A DNA stretch of 18,070 bases from Bacteroidales bacterium (GTDB taxonomy: Bacteria > Bacteroidota > Bacteroidia > Bacteroidales > F082): contig CAAGMM010000115.1 of assembly GCA_900771045.1 (NCBI GenBank), positions 1 through 18,070 on the forward strand, read 5' to 3'. A model generated the notes under the pieces. It ran no database searches. It had not been told where the DNA came from and saw only the letters and a list, made by a program, of their open reading frames with translations. Below are positions 6,906 through 14,497 of the stretch, one piece after another (position 1 is the first letter of the stretch; each line of letters starts with the position of its first letter). A program made the translations under genes and the position numbers.

Positions 6906-8541
6906 TGTCGGCACCACCGAACAATGAGCAGAGACGGTCGAAACCGAAGGCAAGACCTGCGTGAGGCGGCGCGCCAAACTCGAAAGCGCCCATCAGGAAG
7001 CCGAACTGCTCCTGTGCCTTTTCGTCGGTGAAGCCGAGGGTGTGGAACATCTTGTTCTGCAAGGTACGATTGTGAATACGAATCGAACCGCCGCCGACTT
7101 CGACGCCGTTCATCACGATGTCGTAGGCGTTGGCGCGGATGTCGCCCCACTTAGTCGGGTCGTCGAGCAATGCTTCGTCTTCCGGTTTTGGTGCCGTAAA
7201 TGGGTGGTGCATAGCATAGTAGCGTTGCGTTTCTTCGTCCCATTCGAGCAGCGGGAAGTCGATGACCCACAGCGGAGCATATTCATCAGGATTGCGCAGG
7301 CCGAGCTGGTTGCCCATCTCGAGACGCAAGGCGCTAAGCTGCACGCGAGTCTTCATAGCTTCGCCGCAGAGAATCAGCATCAGGTCGCCGGGTTTCGCAT
7401 TGAACTTCTCGGCGATGAGTTTCAAATCGTCAGGCGTGAAGAATTTATCGACGGATGACTTAAACGAGCCATCGGCGTTATATTTAATGTAAACCAAACC
7501 GCCGGCACCGACTTGCGGCCGTTTGACGAATTCCGTCAAGGCATCAAGTTGCTTGCGGGTATATTCGGCGCAGCCTTCCGCATTGATGCCGACAACGAGT
7601 TCCGCATTGTCGAACAGACTGAAATTCTTTCCTTTAGCAACATCGTTCAGTTCGACGAACTTCATTCCGAAACGAATATCCGGCTTGTCGCTGCCGTAAT
7701 ATTTCATCGCGTCGTGCCAGGTCATACGTGGGAAATCGCCAAATTCGAGGCCTTTCACTTCCTTGAAGAGATGTTTCGCGAGGCCTTCGAACATATTCAG
7801 GACGTCTTCCTGTTCGACGAACGACATCTCGCAGTCGATTTGCGTAAATTCCGGCTGGCGGTCGGCACGGAGGTCTTCATCGCGGAAGCAGCGCACGATT
7901 TGGAAATAACGGTCCATGCCGGCTACCATCAGCAGCTGTTTGTATTGCTGCGGGCTTTGCGGCAAGGCGTAAAATTCGCCGGGGTTCATGCGTGACGGCA
8001 CAACGAAGTCGCGGGCACCTTCGGGCGTCGATTTGATGAGCATCGGGGTTTCTATCTCCAAGAAATCGCGGTCGCTCAGGTAATTGCGGACCAACATAGC
8101 CATACGGTGACGCAGTTCCAGATTCTTGCGGACCGGATTACGGCGAATATCAAGATAACGATATTTCATTCGGAGGTCGTCGCCGCCGTCGCTGACATCT
8201 TCAATGGTAAAAGGCGGTATCTTGCTGACATTCAGCAGGTTAAAGCCGTTGACGCGGATTTCTACCTCGCCCGTGGGCATATTCGGATTCTTCGATTCGC
8301 GCTCGATGACGGTTCCTTTAACCTGAAGCACATATTCACGCCCGAAGCCGCGTGCCTGTTCCATCAATTCGGGGCTGCTTACGCCGTCCTGCAAAAAAAG
8401 CTGAGTGATTCCGTAACGGTCGCGGAGGTCGATCCAAATTAAAGAGCCTTTGTCGCGGACGCGCTGCACCCAGCCGCATAACGTGACTTCCCTGCCGGCA
8501 TCGGCAAGACGAAGTTCACCACAAGTATGAGTTCTATACAT
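6784..8541 (-). CDS. aspS: Aspartate--tRNA ligase
   Basis: The 585-residue protein is a full-length bacterial-type AspRS that charges tRNA-Asp with aspartate in the cytosol. It has an N-terminal OB-fold anticodon-binding domain (TCGWVQ-like start VTLCGWVQRVRDKGS), class II motif 2 in the region FRDEDLRADRQPEFTQID, the bacterial GAD insertion in the middle, and class II motif 3 GLAFGFDRL near the end. The C-terminus includes SPSAISQEQLDELQI. The ATG at 8541 matches the family start. A TATCTTTG box on the minus strand 24 bases upstream fits a Bacteroidota promoter. The gene is followed by two R-M systems, and a diverged copy of its last 39 codons lies at 4332-4450. It is G+C-richer than the island downstream. 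Confidence 0.98.
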   Translation of the reverse strand: MYRTHTCGELRLADAGREVTLCGWVQRVRDKGSLIWIDLRDRYGITQLFLQDGVSSPELMEQARGFGREYVLQVKGTVIERESKNPNMPTGEVEIRVNGFNLLNVSKIPPFTIEDVSDGGDDLRMKYRYLDIRRNPVRKNLELRHRMAMLVRNYLSDRDFLEIETPMLIKSTPEGARDFVVPSRMNPGEFYALPQSPQQYKQLLMVAGMDRYFQIVRCFRDEDLRADRQPEFTQIDCEMSFVEQEDVLNMFEGLAKHLFKEVKGLEFGDFPRMTWHDAMKYYGSDKPDIRFGMKFVELNDVAKGKNFSLFDNAELVVGINAEGCAEYTRKQLDALTEFVKRPQVGAGGLVYIKYNADGSFKSSVDKFFTPDDLKLIAEKFNAKPGDLMLILCGEAMKTRVQLSALRLEMGNQLGLRNPDEYAPLWVIDFPLLEWDEETQRYYAMHHPFTAPKPEDEALLDDPTKWGDIRANAYDIVMNGVEVGGGSIRIHNRTLQNKMFHTLGFTDEKAQEQFGFLMGAFEFGAPPHAGLAFGFDRLCSLFGGADSIRDFIAFPKNNSGRDVMSGSPSAISQEQLDELQIKVDVK

Positions 8542-8564
8542 AATTTAAAAATGTTTTCGTTCCG

Positions 8565-8572
8565 CAAAGATA
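8565..8572 (-). promoter_or_regulatory. Predicted -7 box of aspS promoter
   Basis: On the minus strand the bases read TATCTTTG, an exact match to the Bacteroidota -7 consensus TAnnTTTG. Transcription would start a few bases further on and give a leader of about 15-20 bases before the aspS ATG. No convincing -33 TTTG is seen. Confidence 0.6.
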
Positions 8573-8587
8573 ATGAGATTTTTTGTT

Positions 8588-8595
8588 TAACTTTG
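8588..8595 (+). promoter_or_regulatory. Predicted -7 box of porZ promoter
   Basis: TAACTTTG matches TAnnTTTG exactly and faces porZ. A start of transcription near 8602 would put the TTG at 8600 outside the message and supports the ATG at 8618. It lies only 15 bases from the divergent aspS box, so the two promoters may interfere. Confidence 0.55.
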
Positions 8596-8617
8596 CTGTT
8601 TGCGAAAAAAATTAAAT

Positions 8618-10888
8618 ATGAGAGGCGTAAAATTCATTTTTTTGTCGATATTGCTGTCAGTATCAGTCCTCAGAGCCCAGGACGGCATCGGATATTGGAA
8701 CATTCACACGCCGTGTCGAACGGTTACAAAGGTTGACCTGACCCCGAAAAAGGTCTTTGCCGCGACGCGATACGACGTCTTCAGCTACAATCCCGACGAT
8801 AATGCCATCGAGAGATTTACGAAAGTTTCGGGAATGTCTGATTTTGAGATAGGGACGTTGAGATACAACGCCGCCACGGATATGGTTTTCGTCGGATATA
8901 TTAACGGAAACATCGACATCATCGACGGTGACGGGACGATCTTCAACATTCCCGACATAAAGGAAAAGAACATTCTCGGCTCAAAACGCATCAACGAAGT
9001 GTTTTTCTCTAACGAGAAAGCCTACGTGTGTTGTGGCTTCGGAGTCGTTGTCGTAAATCTTTCGAGGATGGAGGTAAGCGATACATATTTCTTGGGAGAT
9101 GATTCTTCTTATTTGAATATCAACGACTTAACTATTGCTGACGGCAAGATTTTCGTTGCAACGGACGAAGGCGTATTTTATGCTGATGCCGCTTGTCAGC
9201 AGCTTGCCGATTTCAGCCAGTGGCGAAGGGATATGTTAATCAATAATCCTTTCGGACGTTTTAGCCAGATAGAGTTTTTTGACGGCAAAGTCCTTGCAAA
9301 CTTCTCTTTGGATGTCAACGGTTTTGATACTATTTATGCTTTTTCAGATTCAGCCTGGAATTATTTTGCAAAAGATTATCATCACATTCACAATGAGTTA
9401 CGTGCGTGTAAGGACAAGTTTGTCGTTTCTGATGATGATGCCGTTCGTGTTTTCGACGGCGGCGGAAATCTTGTGAAGCATTGTGCCGGCAAGGGTTTTA
9501 ACGTCAATTCGGCTGTTTATGACGCTTCGCGGGCATGTTATTGGTTCGGTGACTCATACGGCGGGCTTTTCAGAAGCACGGCTGACTTCGGCGATTTCGA
9601 CAAGATATTCATCAGCAGTCCTTATACTAACGATGCCTTCGCCCTCGCAAGCTCGGGCGAGGAACTGTGGGTCGCGGCAGGCGGTTATCTCGGAACTTGG
9701 GCAAAACTCGGCAACCACGCCGGGGCTTTCCATCTCCGCAATGACGAGTGGCACAACCTGAATCACCTCAATGTTTTCGATACCGTCACCGATGTCGTCT
9801 GCGTCGCTGTTGATCCGTCAGACAGCCGCCGCGTCTATCTCGGCTCGTTTTCGCACGGCGTTGTCGAGTTATACGACGAAAAAGTCGTCAACGTCTATGA
9901 AAGAAACAACAGCACGCTCACGCCCGTCATCGGATGGGACGAGTTCGTGTTCGTCTCAGGACTCGCTTTCGACAAAAAGCACAACTTGTGGGCGGTCAAC
10001 TGCGAAGCCGAAAAACTGCTTTCGATGAAGTCAGACAAGGGCGTTTGGAAGTCGTACGATGTCGGCTCCGGGGCCGGGTTCACCGGACGGCTCGTGATAG
10101 ACAAAAACGACTACAAATGGATTCAGATGCGCGACGGCAGTTTCATCGTCTTTGATGGGACGGCGCATAAAAACGTCAGGACGACCGACGGGCAGGGCGG
10201 CCTTCCGGGAACGGGAAACTGTTGCGCCGTTGACAGCAGGGGGACGGTGTGGATCGGCACCTCTGACGGAATGGCCGAGTTCACCAATTCGTCAAAGATA
10301 TTCGGCAACAACGCTTATAACGCCACTCGAATCCTCGTGCCGCGCAACGACGGCTCGGGACAGGCCGATTATCTGCTTTCAGGCGTCAACGTCAAATGCC
10401 TCGCCATCGACGGAGCCGATAACCTGTGGTGCGGCACGAATAACGGCGTTTTCTGCATCTCCAACGACGGCCTTACGGAACATCATCATTTTACGACGGA
10501 AAACAGCCCGATTTTTTCGAATAACATAAACGACATCGCGGTCACGGCCGACGGAACGGTTTATTTCGCCACGGACAAAGGCGTTATAAGCTACCGCGGA
10601 AGGGCTTCGGAAGGCAGAAACTCCAATTCCGCTGTCTTTGCCTATCCCAATCCCGTCAGGCACGACTATAACGGTTTGGTCGGCATAAAGAATCTCGCAA
10701 AGAGCTCTTTGGTCAAGATAACGACCGTGAACGGCGATTTCGTGACGCATCTGCGTTCCGAGGGCGGCCAAGCGGTCTGGGACTGCACTACTCTCGACGG
10801 CAAACGCGTTGACGCGGGCGTTTACCTCATTTTTGTCAGTGATGAGAAGGGCGGTTCGTCGTACGCCGCTAAAATCCTCGTGTTGTGA
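8618..10888 (+). CDS. porZ: PorZ-like type IX secretion protein, beta-propeller
   Basis: The product has 756 residues. It starts with a signal peptide (MRGVKFIFLSILLSVSVLRA, cut before QDG). Many four-stranded blade-like repeats follow, with WVAAGG, LWAVNC, VWIGTSDGMAEF and LWCGTNNGVF signatures of two-component-regulator-type propellers. Residues 674-756 form a type IX sorting domain: FAYPNPV, then VKITTVNGD, VWDCTTLDGKRVDAGVYL and the terminal KILVL. PorZ in Porphyromonas is a surface component of the type IX attachment complex that works with the PorU sortase in modifying cargo with anionic LPS. The start FAATRYDVFSYN and the order of domains fit this family. The ATG at 8618 is chosen because it heads the signal peptide. 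The TGA overlaps the recO start (GTGA). Confidence 0.85.
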   Translation: MRGVKFIFLSILLSVSVLRAQDGIGYWNIHTPCRTVTKVDLTPKKVFAATRYDVFSYNPDDNAIERFTKVSGMSDFEIGTLRYNAATDMVFVGYINGNIDIIDGDGTIFNIPDIKEKNILGSKRINEVFFSNEKAYVCCGFGVVVVNLSRMEVSDTYFLGDDSSYLNINDLTIADGKIFVATDEGVFYADAACQQLADFSQWRRDMLINNPFGRFSQIEFFDGKVLANFSLDVNGFDTIYAFSDSAWNYFAKDYHHIHNELRACKDKFVVSDDDAVRVFDGGGNLVKHCAGKGFNVNSAVYDASRACYWFGDSYGGLFRSTADFGDFDKIFISSPYTNDAFALASSGEELWVAAGGYLGTWAKLGNHAGAFHLRNDEWHNLNHLNVFDTVTDVVCVAVDPSDSRRVYLGSFSHGVVELYDEKVVNVYERNNSTLTPVIGWDEFVFVSGLAFDKKHNLWAVNCEAEKLLSMKSDKGVWKSYDVGSGAGFTGRLVIDKNDYKWIQMRDGSFIVFDGTAHKNVRTTDGQGGLPGTGNCCAVDSRGTVWIGTSDGMAEFTNSSKIFGNNAYNATRILVPRNDGSGQADYLLSGVNVKCLAIDGADNLWCGTNNGVFCISNDGLTEHHHFTTENSPIFSNNINDIAVTADGTVYFATDKGVISYRGRASEGRNSNSAVFAYPNPVRHDYNGLVGIKNLAKSSLVKITTVNGDFVTHLRSEGGQAVWDCTTLDGKRVDAGVYLIFVSDEKGGSSYAAKILVL

Positions 10889-11589
10889 GCCAGTCGGACA
10901 AGACGCGGGCCGTCGTGCTTCAGACCTTTCGTTACGGTGAGGATAGCCTGATAACGCATCTTTTCACTGAAGATATTGGTTTACAGTCGTTTATCATCAA
11001 GGGCGCATACAAACGCAGGGCGAAAATCGGAGCCGCGTTTTTTCAGATTATGACGCCGTTGGTGATAGTCAGGGCTTCGTCAAGAGGCGAGATGGGCTAT
11101 CTGAAAGAGGTTTCATTAGAATATCCTTTCAAGACGATAACTTCGGACATCGTTAAGAACTCCGTTTCGCTTTTTATGGGTGAGCTTTTGCAGAAAAGCA
11201 TCATCGGGACGGAAAAAAACGAAGTGCTTTTCAGCTTTATACATCATTCGCTGCAAAATCTCGACTCGGAAGGCTGCTCCGTGAACGACGTTCCTCTTCT
11301 TTTTGCATCCGGTTTATGCGAAATACTCGGCTTCGCACCCGACACCGGCACTTACCGCGAAGGATTTCTGTTCAATTTAGAAGAAGGAATCTTCTGCTGT
11401 AGTGAAAACATCGGATACGGTTTTCTTAACAAAGAAGATAGTGCGTCTTTCGCCAACTTATTCAGACACAAGGCGATAACGATGGAACGCCGTCGCCTTC
11501 TCGCAATAGTCCTCGCATATTACAAGGTTCACGTCGCCGGTTTCCGTGAGATAAACTCGTGCGAGGTGCTGAGGTGGGTTCTGAAGTGA
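10885..11589 (+). CDS. recO: DNA repair protein RecO
   Basis: The 234-residue protein loads RecA on gapped DNA together with RecR and anneals SSB-coated strands. The N-terminal OB-fold pattern is clear (RAVVLQTFRYGEDSLITHLFTED, then KGAYKRRAK and a run of strands to about residue 80), followed by the helical RecO C-terminal domain. The length is normal for the family. A GTG start overlaps the porZ stop by 4 bases, so the gene is probably translated by coupling with porZ. No zinc-binding CxxC pair is seen. Confidence 0.93.
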   Translation: MSQSDKTRAVVLQTFRYGEDSLITHLFTEDIGLQSFIIKGAYKRRAKIGAAFFQIMTPLVIVRASSRGEMGYLKEVSLEYPFKTITSDIVKNSVSLFMGELLQKSIIGTEKNEVLFSFIHHSLQNLDSEGCSVNDVPLLFASGLCEILGFAPDTGTYREGFLFNLEEGIFCCSENIGYGFLNKEDSASFANLFRHKAITMERRRLLAIVLAYYKVHVAGFREINSCEVLRWVLK

Positions 11590-11593
11590 CAAA

Positions 11594-12148
11594 CTACTTT
11601 TGAACAGCCAACGGTTCGGCGATTTTCTTCCATCCGAGGATATTCATCACAAAGCAGACGATTAACAAGATTCCGCCTAATATGGCACCCACGATGGGTA
11701 TGATGAAAAACACACCAGCGACGACACCCAATATCATAGCGAGGAAGAGTGTGTTAGCGCCTTTGCGTCCTGTTTCCGGAAATGTTTCAGATTTCTTCAG
11801 GTTCATGTAGGCCAACAGCAGAAGCACGAAGGCTACAATGCTGACGAGGGCGGTAAGAATACCTCCAGCCACAGGGATAAAGGCAAGAGCCATGGCGACA
11901 ACGTACAGAATCATGCCCAACCTAATCTTCTTCACAAACTGCGCATCGTTATCATTTACGATGAGCGACAAGTCATCGAGACGGACGATGAAAGCGGCAT
12001 AGCCGAACACCACACCGACGTTAAAGATTTGCCCGAGGAAGCCCATGAACGGAATCATGCCGAAAATTGCGGCGCAAACTCCTGCAATCGAATAGAGTAA
12101 AACGCTCTTATAGAGCGAATTCGTTGTTACTGACCATTGTTTTTCCAT
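11594..12148 (-). CDS. Integral membrane protein made of three 59-residue repeats
   Basis: The 184-residue product starts at the ATG at 12148 (MEKQWSVTTN). An upstream TTG-type extension would add 35 residues of non-membrane sequence across the inverted repeat and is not favoured. Three units can be aligned by a helix, then IPxxG, then a second helix: IPFMG with Pro33, IPVAG with Pro92 and IPIVG with Pro151, so the spacing is exactly 59 twice. About six membrane segments result, with polar linkers such as RLDDLSLIVNDNDAQ and KKSETFPETGRKG. I do not recognise the family and propose no function. It is convergent with recO, 4 bases apart, and stands alone with a long structured leader. Confidence 0.8.
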   Translation of the reverse strand: MEKQWSVTTNSLYKSVLLYSIAGVCAAIFGMIPFMGFLGQIFNVGVVFGYAAFIVRLDDLSLIVNDNDAQFVKKIRLGMILYVVAMALAFIPVAGGILTALVSIVAFVLLLLAYMNLKKSETFPETGRKGANTLFLAMILGVVAGVFFIIPIVGAILGGILLIVCFVMNILGWKKIAEPLAVQK

Positions 12149-12178
12149 AATGTAAAGTTTTGTTAATGATAATAATTC

Positions 12179-12224
12179 GGGTTCTATAAAACATTTCCAC
12201 AATCTCGAAAGCAGTATAGAACCC
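12179..12224 (-). promoter_or_regulatory. Inverted repeat in leader of membrane-protein gene
   Basis: GGGTTCTATA (12179-12188) and TATAGAACCC (12215-12224) form a perfect 10-bp stem around a 26-base loop. On the minus strand it lies about 30 bases before the ATG at 12148. No T run follows, so it is not a terminator. It may be an operator or an RNA leader hairpin. Confidence 0.5.
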
Positions 12225-12318
12225 TTAACCTGCCACGAAATCGGCTGCGTCATCGGTTTCAGGCAAAAAAAGCACTTAACACCAACTCCAACTGCAATAT
12301 TACGTTTTTTTATTCAAG

Positions 12319-12334
12319 AAAAAAAATTTTTTTT
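12319..12334. other. A8T8 tract
   Basis: Eight A residues are followed by eight T residues, within a longer AT-only region (12305-12343) between the gldH-like stop and the membrane gene. Such tracts bend DNA. The run may also serve as a weak U-rich terminator for gldH on the minus strand, but there is no G+C stem. Confidence 0.4.
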
Positions 12335-12366
12335 GAAAAAAATCAGAATGCAGTAAAAGAGGGTGC

Positions 12367-12870
12367 CTAATTTGCAGAGCCGGCTTTAACAGTGTTGATT
12401 GTCAGTGTCCGAATGCCCTGAAGCGGGTCTCGCGTGTATTTGTTTTCCACTTTGAAAATATATTCGCCTTTTTCAGAGAAGACGAAATCGCTGATGAGAG
12501 GCAGCTCGAAAGGGTAAACGTCTCCGATTTTGGCCGATTTCCAAATGCCGTCGTCATCACGCAGTCGAAACCTGTAGTTCCGTGAGCGTTTTGAGCCGTC
12601 GGGGGCCGTTATCGTCATATTTACCTCAAAATAATCGTCGTCGCTGTGACGATACCTGTTCGGGAAATCATCTGTGACGGTCATATCCAACACCAAATCA
12701 CATTTGTATCCGGGTTCAACCACGTTGAACGACGAGACGAGATAGTCGAAACGCCCCCATTGTTCATCGATAAAGGTCTTTGAAATGACGGTGTTCGACT
12801 GTTTTTCCCTGTTTCCGCACGAAAGGAGAGCCGCCGCGACGACAATAAAGAATAATTTCAAGTATTTCAT
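12367..12870 (-). CDS. gldH: GldH-like gliding/type IX secretion lipoprotein
   Basis: The 167-residue product begins with a lipoprotein signal peptide (MKYLKLFFIVVAAALLSCGN, lipid-bound Cys18). The mature part is a small beta-rich domain with W39, a motif near NMTITAPDGSKRSRNYRFRLRDDDGIWKS and a late EKGEYIFKVENKY. This order (F/W near the start, TxPDGxxxxxxxxxxLxDxxGxW, then GEYxFxV) resembles GldH, a lipoprotein linked to gliding motility and the type IX machinery in Bacteroidota. A TATCTTTG box precedes it on the minus strand. It is divergent from the RNA methyltransferase. The family call rests on pattern memory without a search; the lipoprotein call is firm. Confidence 0.6.
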   Translation of the reverse strand: MKYLKLFFIVVAAALLSCGNREKQSNTVISKTFIDEQWGRFDYLVSSFNVVEPGYKCDLVLDMTVTDDFPNRYRHSDDDYFEVNMTITAPDGSKRSRNYRFRLRDDDGIWKSAKIGDVYPFELPLISDFVFSEKGEYIFKVENKYTRDPLQGIRTLTINTVKAGSAN

Positions 12871-12893
12871 AAAATATGATATTTTTCAGATTA

Positions 12894-12901
12894 CAAAGAT
12901 A
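12894..12901 (-). promoter_or_regulatory. Predicted -7 box of gldH-like gene
   Basis: The minus strand reads TATCTTTG, an exact TAnnTTTG match, 23 bases before the ATG at 12870. No strong -33 element is visible. Confidence 0.55.
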
Positions 12902-12954
12902 GTGATTTAAAGGATTTACCGTCCATTTTTTTTCTTTGCAATGCTTATTTTTCT

Positions 12955-12962
12955 TATCTTTG
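12955..12962 (+). promoter_or_regulatory. Predicted -7 box of RNA methyltransferase operon
   Basis: TATCTTTG matches TAnnTTTG. A TTTG lies upstream at 12935-12938, somewhat closer than the usual spacing. The leader before the GTG at 12979 would be only about 10 bases. Confidence 0.6.
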
Positions 12963-12978
12963 CAGAAATTTTTTAGAA

Positions 12979-14214
12979 GTGGAAGATATTTGCAAGTATG
13001 TCGCTAAGACGATGGCCGGGCTTGAGGAGGTCTTAGCAGCGGAACTTTCCGCCATCGGAGCCGAAAACGTCGAGATTCTTAATCGTGCCGTGAGTTTTGA
13101 AGGCAGTAAGGAGATAATGTACAAGGCCAATTACCTGTGCCGTACGGCGTTGCGCATCCTGAAGCCTGTTTCTTCGTTCATCGCGCGCAACGAACAGATG
13201 CTTTATAACAACATCTTCAAAATCAAGTGGTATGACGTGTTCAACATCAACGAGACTTTCGCCGTCGATGCCGTCGTAAGCGGAAACTACTTCACACATT
13301 CGCAGTACGTCGCCCTGAAGGTTAAAGACGCCATCGCCGACGAATTCCGTAAACGTTTCGGTGCGCGTCCTTCCGTCGATACGGAACATCCTAACCTCAG
13401 GATAAACATTCGCATTGATAATGAGAAGGTTACACTTTCTTACGACAGCAGCGATGAGTCTCTTCACCGTCGAGGCTACCGTAAAGCCGTCGATAAAGCC
13501 CCCATCAACGAGGTTCTGGCTGCCGGCCTCATCAAACTGACCGGCTGGAACTACGACAAAAACTTCATCGACTGCATGTGCGGCTCGGGAACCTTTCCGA
13601 TAGAGGCTGCAATGGCCGCAATGAATATCCCGGCAGGCTATTTCAGGCAGAGATACGGCTTTATGTCGTGGCACGACTTCGATGCGGAACTGTGGAAAAA
13701 GGTCAAAGCCGAAGCTGACGAGGCAATCCGCGACTTCGATTACGAAATCATCGCCTCCGACCACTCGTCTAAAGCCGTCGAGATAGCACGCACTAACATC
13801 CAGGGCGCGCACCTGTCGCACGACATCAAACTTTGTCATCAGGATATGTTCGATATGACTCCACCGGAAGGCGAAGGCATTATGGTGATAAATCCGCCAT
13901 ACGGCGAAAGACTTGAGGAACGCGACATCATCGAACTGTATAGAAATATTGGTAACGCACTGAAACGCAACTTCAAAGGCTATGAGGCGTGGGTCATCAG
14001 CAGCAATCAGGACGCACTCAAGATGATCGGCCTGAAGCCGTCGAAGAAAATCGAGATATTCAACGGACCGTTGGAATGCCGCTTTGAGAAATTCGAAGTG
14101 TTCGACGGATCGTACAAAGACAAAGTTCTGAAGGAAATTGAAGAGATGTTCAACGACGAAAGCCTCGATTACAGCGGCGAACCTTGTGACTATGATAACG
14201 GTTGTGAAGAATAA
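12979..14214 (+). CDS. THUMP-domain class I RNA methyltransferase (RlmL-like)
   Basis: The 411-residue protein is predicted to methylate a guanine N2 in 23S rRNA, as the N-terminal half of E. coli RlmKL does (m2G2445). An N-terminal ferredoxin-like plus THUMP region spans about residues 1-160, ending in LHRRGYR (162-168). The SAM-binding motif DCMCGSGTF (198-206) and the catalytic NPPYGERL (305-312) follow. The GTG start is supported by the family-typical opening (YVAKTMAGLEEVLAAEL) and the promoter just upstream. It heads a tight set with a TSCPD protein (14 bases later) and ahcY, so the SAH it makes could be cleared by a neighbour's product. The exact rRNA target is not certain. Confidence 0.9.
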   Translation: MEDICKYVAKTMAGLEEVLAAELSAIGAENVEILNRAVSFEGSKEIMYKANYLCRTALRILKPVSSFIARNEQMLYNNIFKIKWYDVFNINETFAVDAVVSGNYFTHSQYVALKVKDAIADEFRKRFGARPSVDTEHPNLRINIRIDNEKVTLSYDSSDESLHRRGYRKAVDKAPINEVLAAGLIKLTGWNYDKNFIDCMCGSGTFPIEAAMAAMNIPAGYFRQRYGFMSWHDFDAELWKKVKAEADEAIRDFDYEIIASDHSSKAVEIARTNIQGAHLSHDIKLCHQDMFDMTPPEGEGIMVINPPYGERLEERDIIELYRNIGNALKRNFKGYEAWVISSNQDALKMIGLKPSKKIEIFNGPLECRFEKFEVFDGSYKDKVLKEIEEMFNDESLDYSGEPCDYDNGCEE

Positions 14215-14228
14215 ACGTCTGTGAATCA

Positions 14229-14495
14229 ATGAGAAAATATAGTTATACGACATCAGGCACTTGCAGTCAGGAGATTCATTTTGAAATCGACGACGGCATC
14301 GTGAGAAACGTGCAGTTCGTCGGAGGATGCAACGGCAACACCCAGGGCGTGGCGCGTCTCGTTGAAGGAATGAAGGTGGAAGACGTTCTCGCCCGGATTG
14401 AGGGAATACGCTGCGGATGGAAGACGACATCGTGTCCCGACCAACTCTGCAAAGCCTTGAGGGAAGCCTTGAAAGAAGAAAATAAAAATCAATAA
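14229..14495 (+). CDS. TSCPD-domain protein (TIGR03905-like)
   Basis: The 88-residue protein carries the TSCPD motif (67-71), which gives the family its name, and a Cys set at 12, 34, 62, 69 and 74 that could bind a metal. The pattern TCSQEIHFEIDDGIVRNVQFVGGC is typical of the stand-alone family; related domains occur at the end of some ribonucleotide reductases. The biochemical role is unknown. It lies 14 bases after the RNA methyltransferase and 2 bases before ahcY, so it is probably co-transcribed with both. Confidence 0.88.
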   Translation: MRKYSYTTSGTCSQEIHFEIDDGIVRNVQFVGGCNGNTQGVARLVEGMKVEDVLARIEGIRCGWKTTSCPDQLCKALREALKEENKNQ

Positions 14496-14497
14496 AT

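Noticed and set aside
12149..12253. A 35-residue N-terminal extension of the repeat membrane protein
   Set aside because: It crosses the inverted repeat, has no membrane pattern matching the repeat units, and the ATG at 12148 gives three complete units.
12305..12343. AT tract as an intrinsic terminator hairpin
   Set aside because: The A8T8 core could pair but has no G+C stem, so it would be a weak hairpin. It is kept only as a bent-DNA tract.
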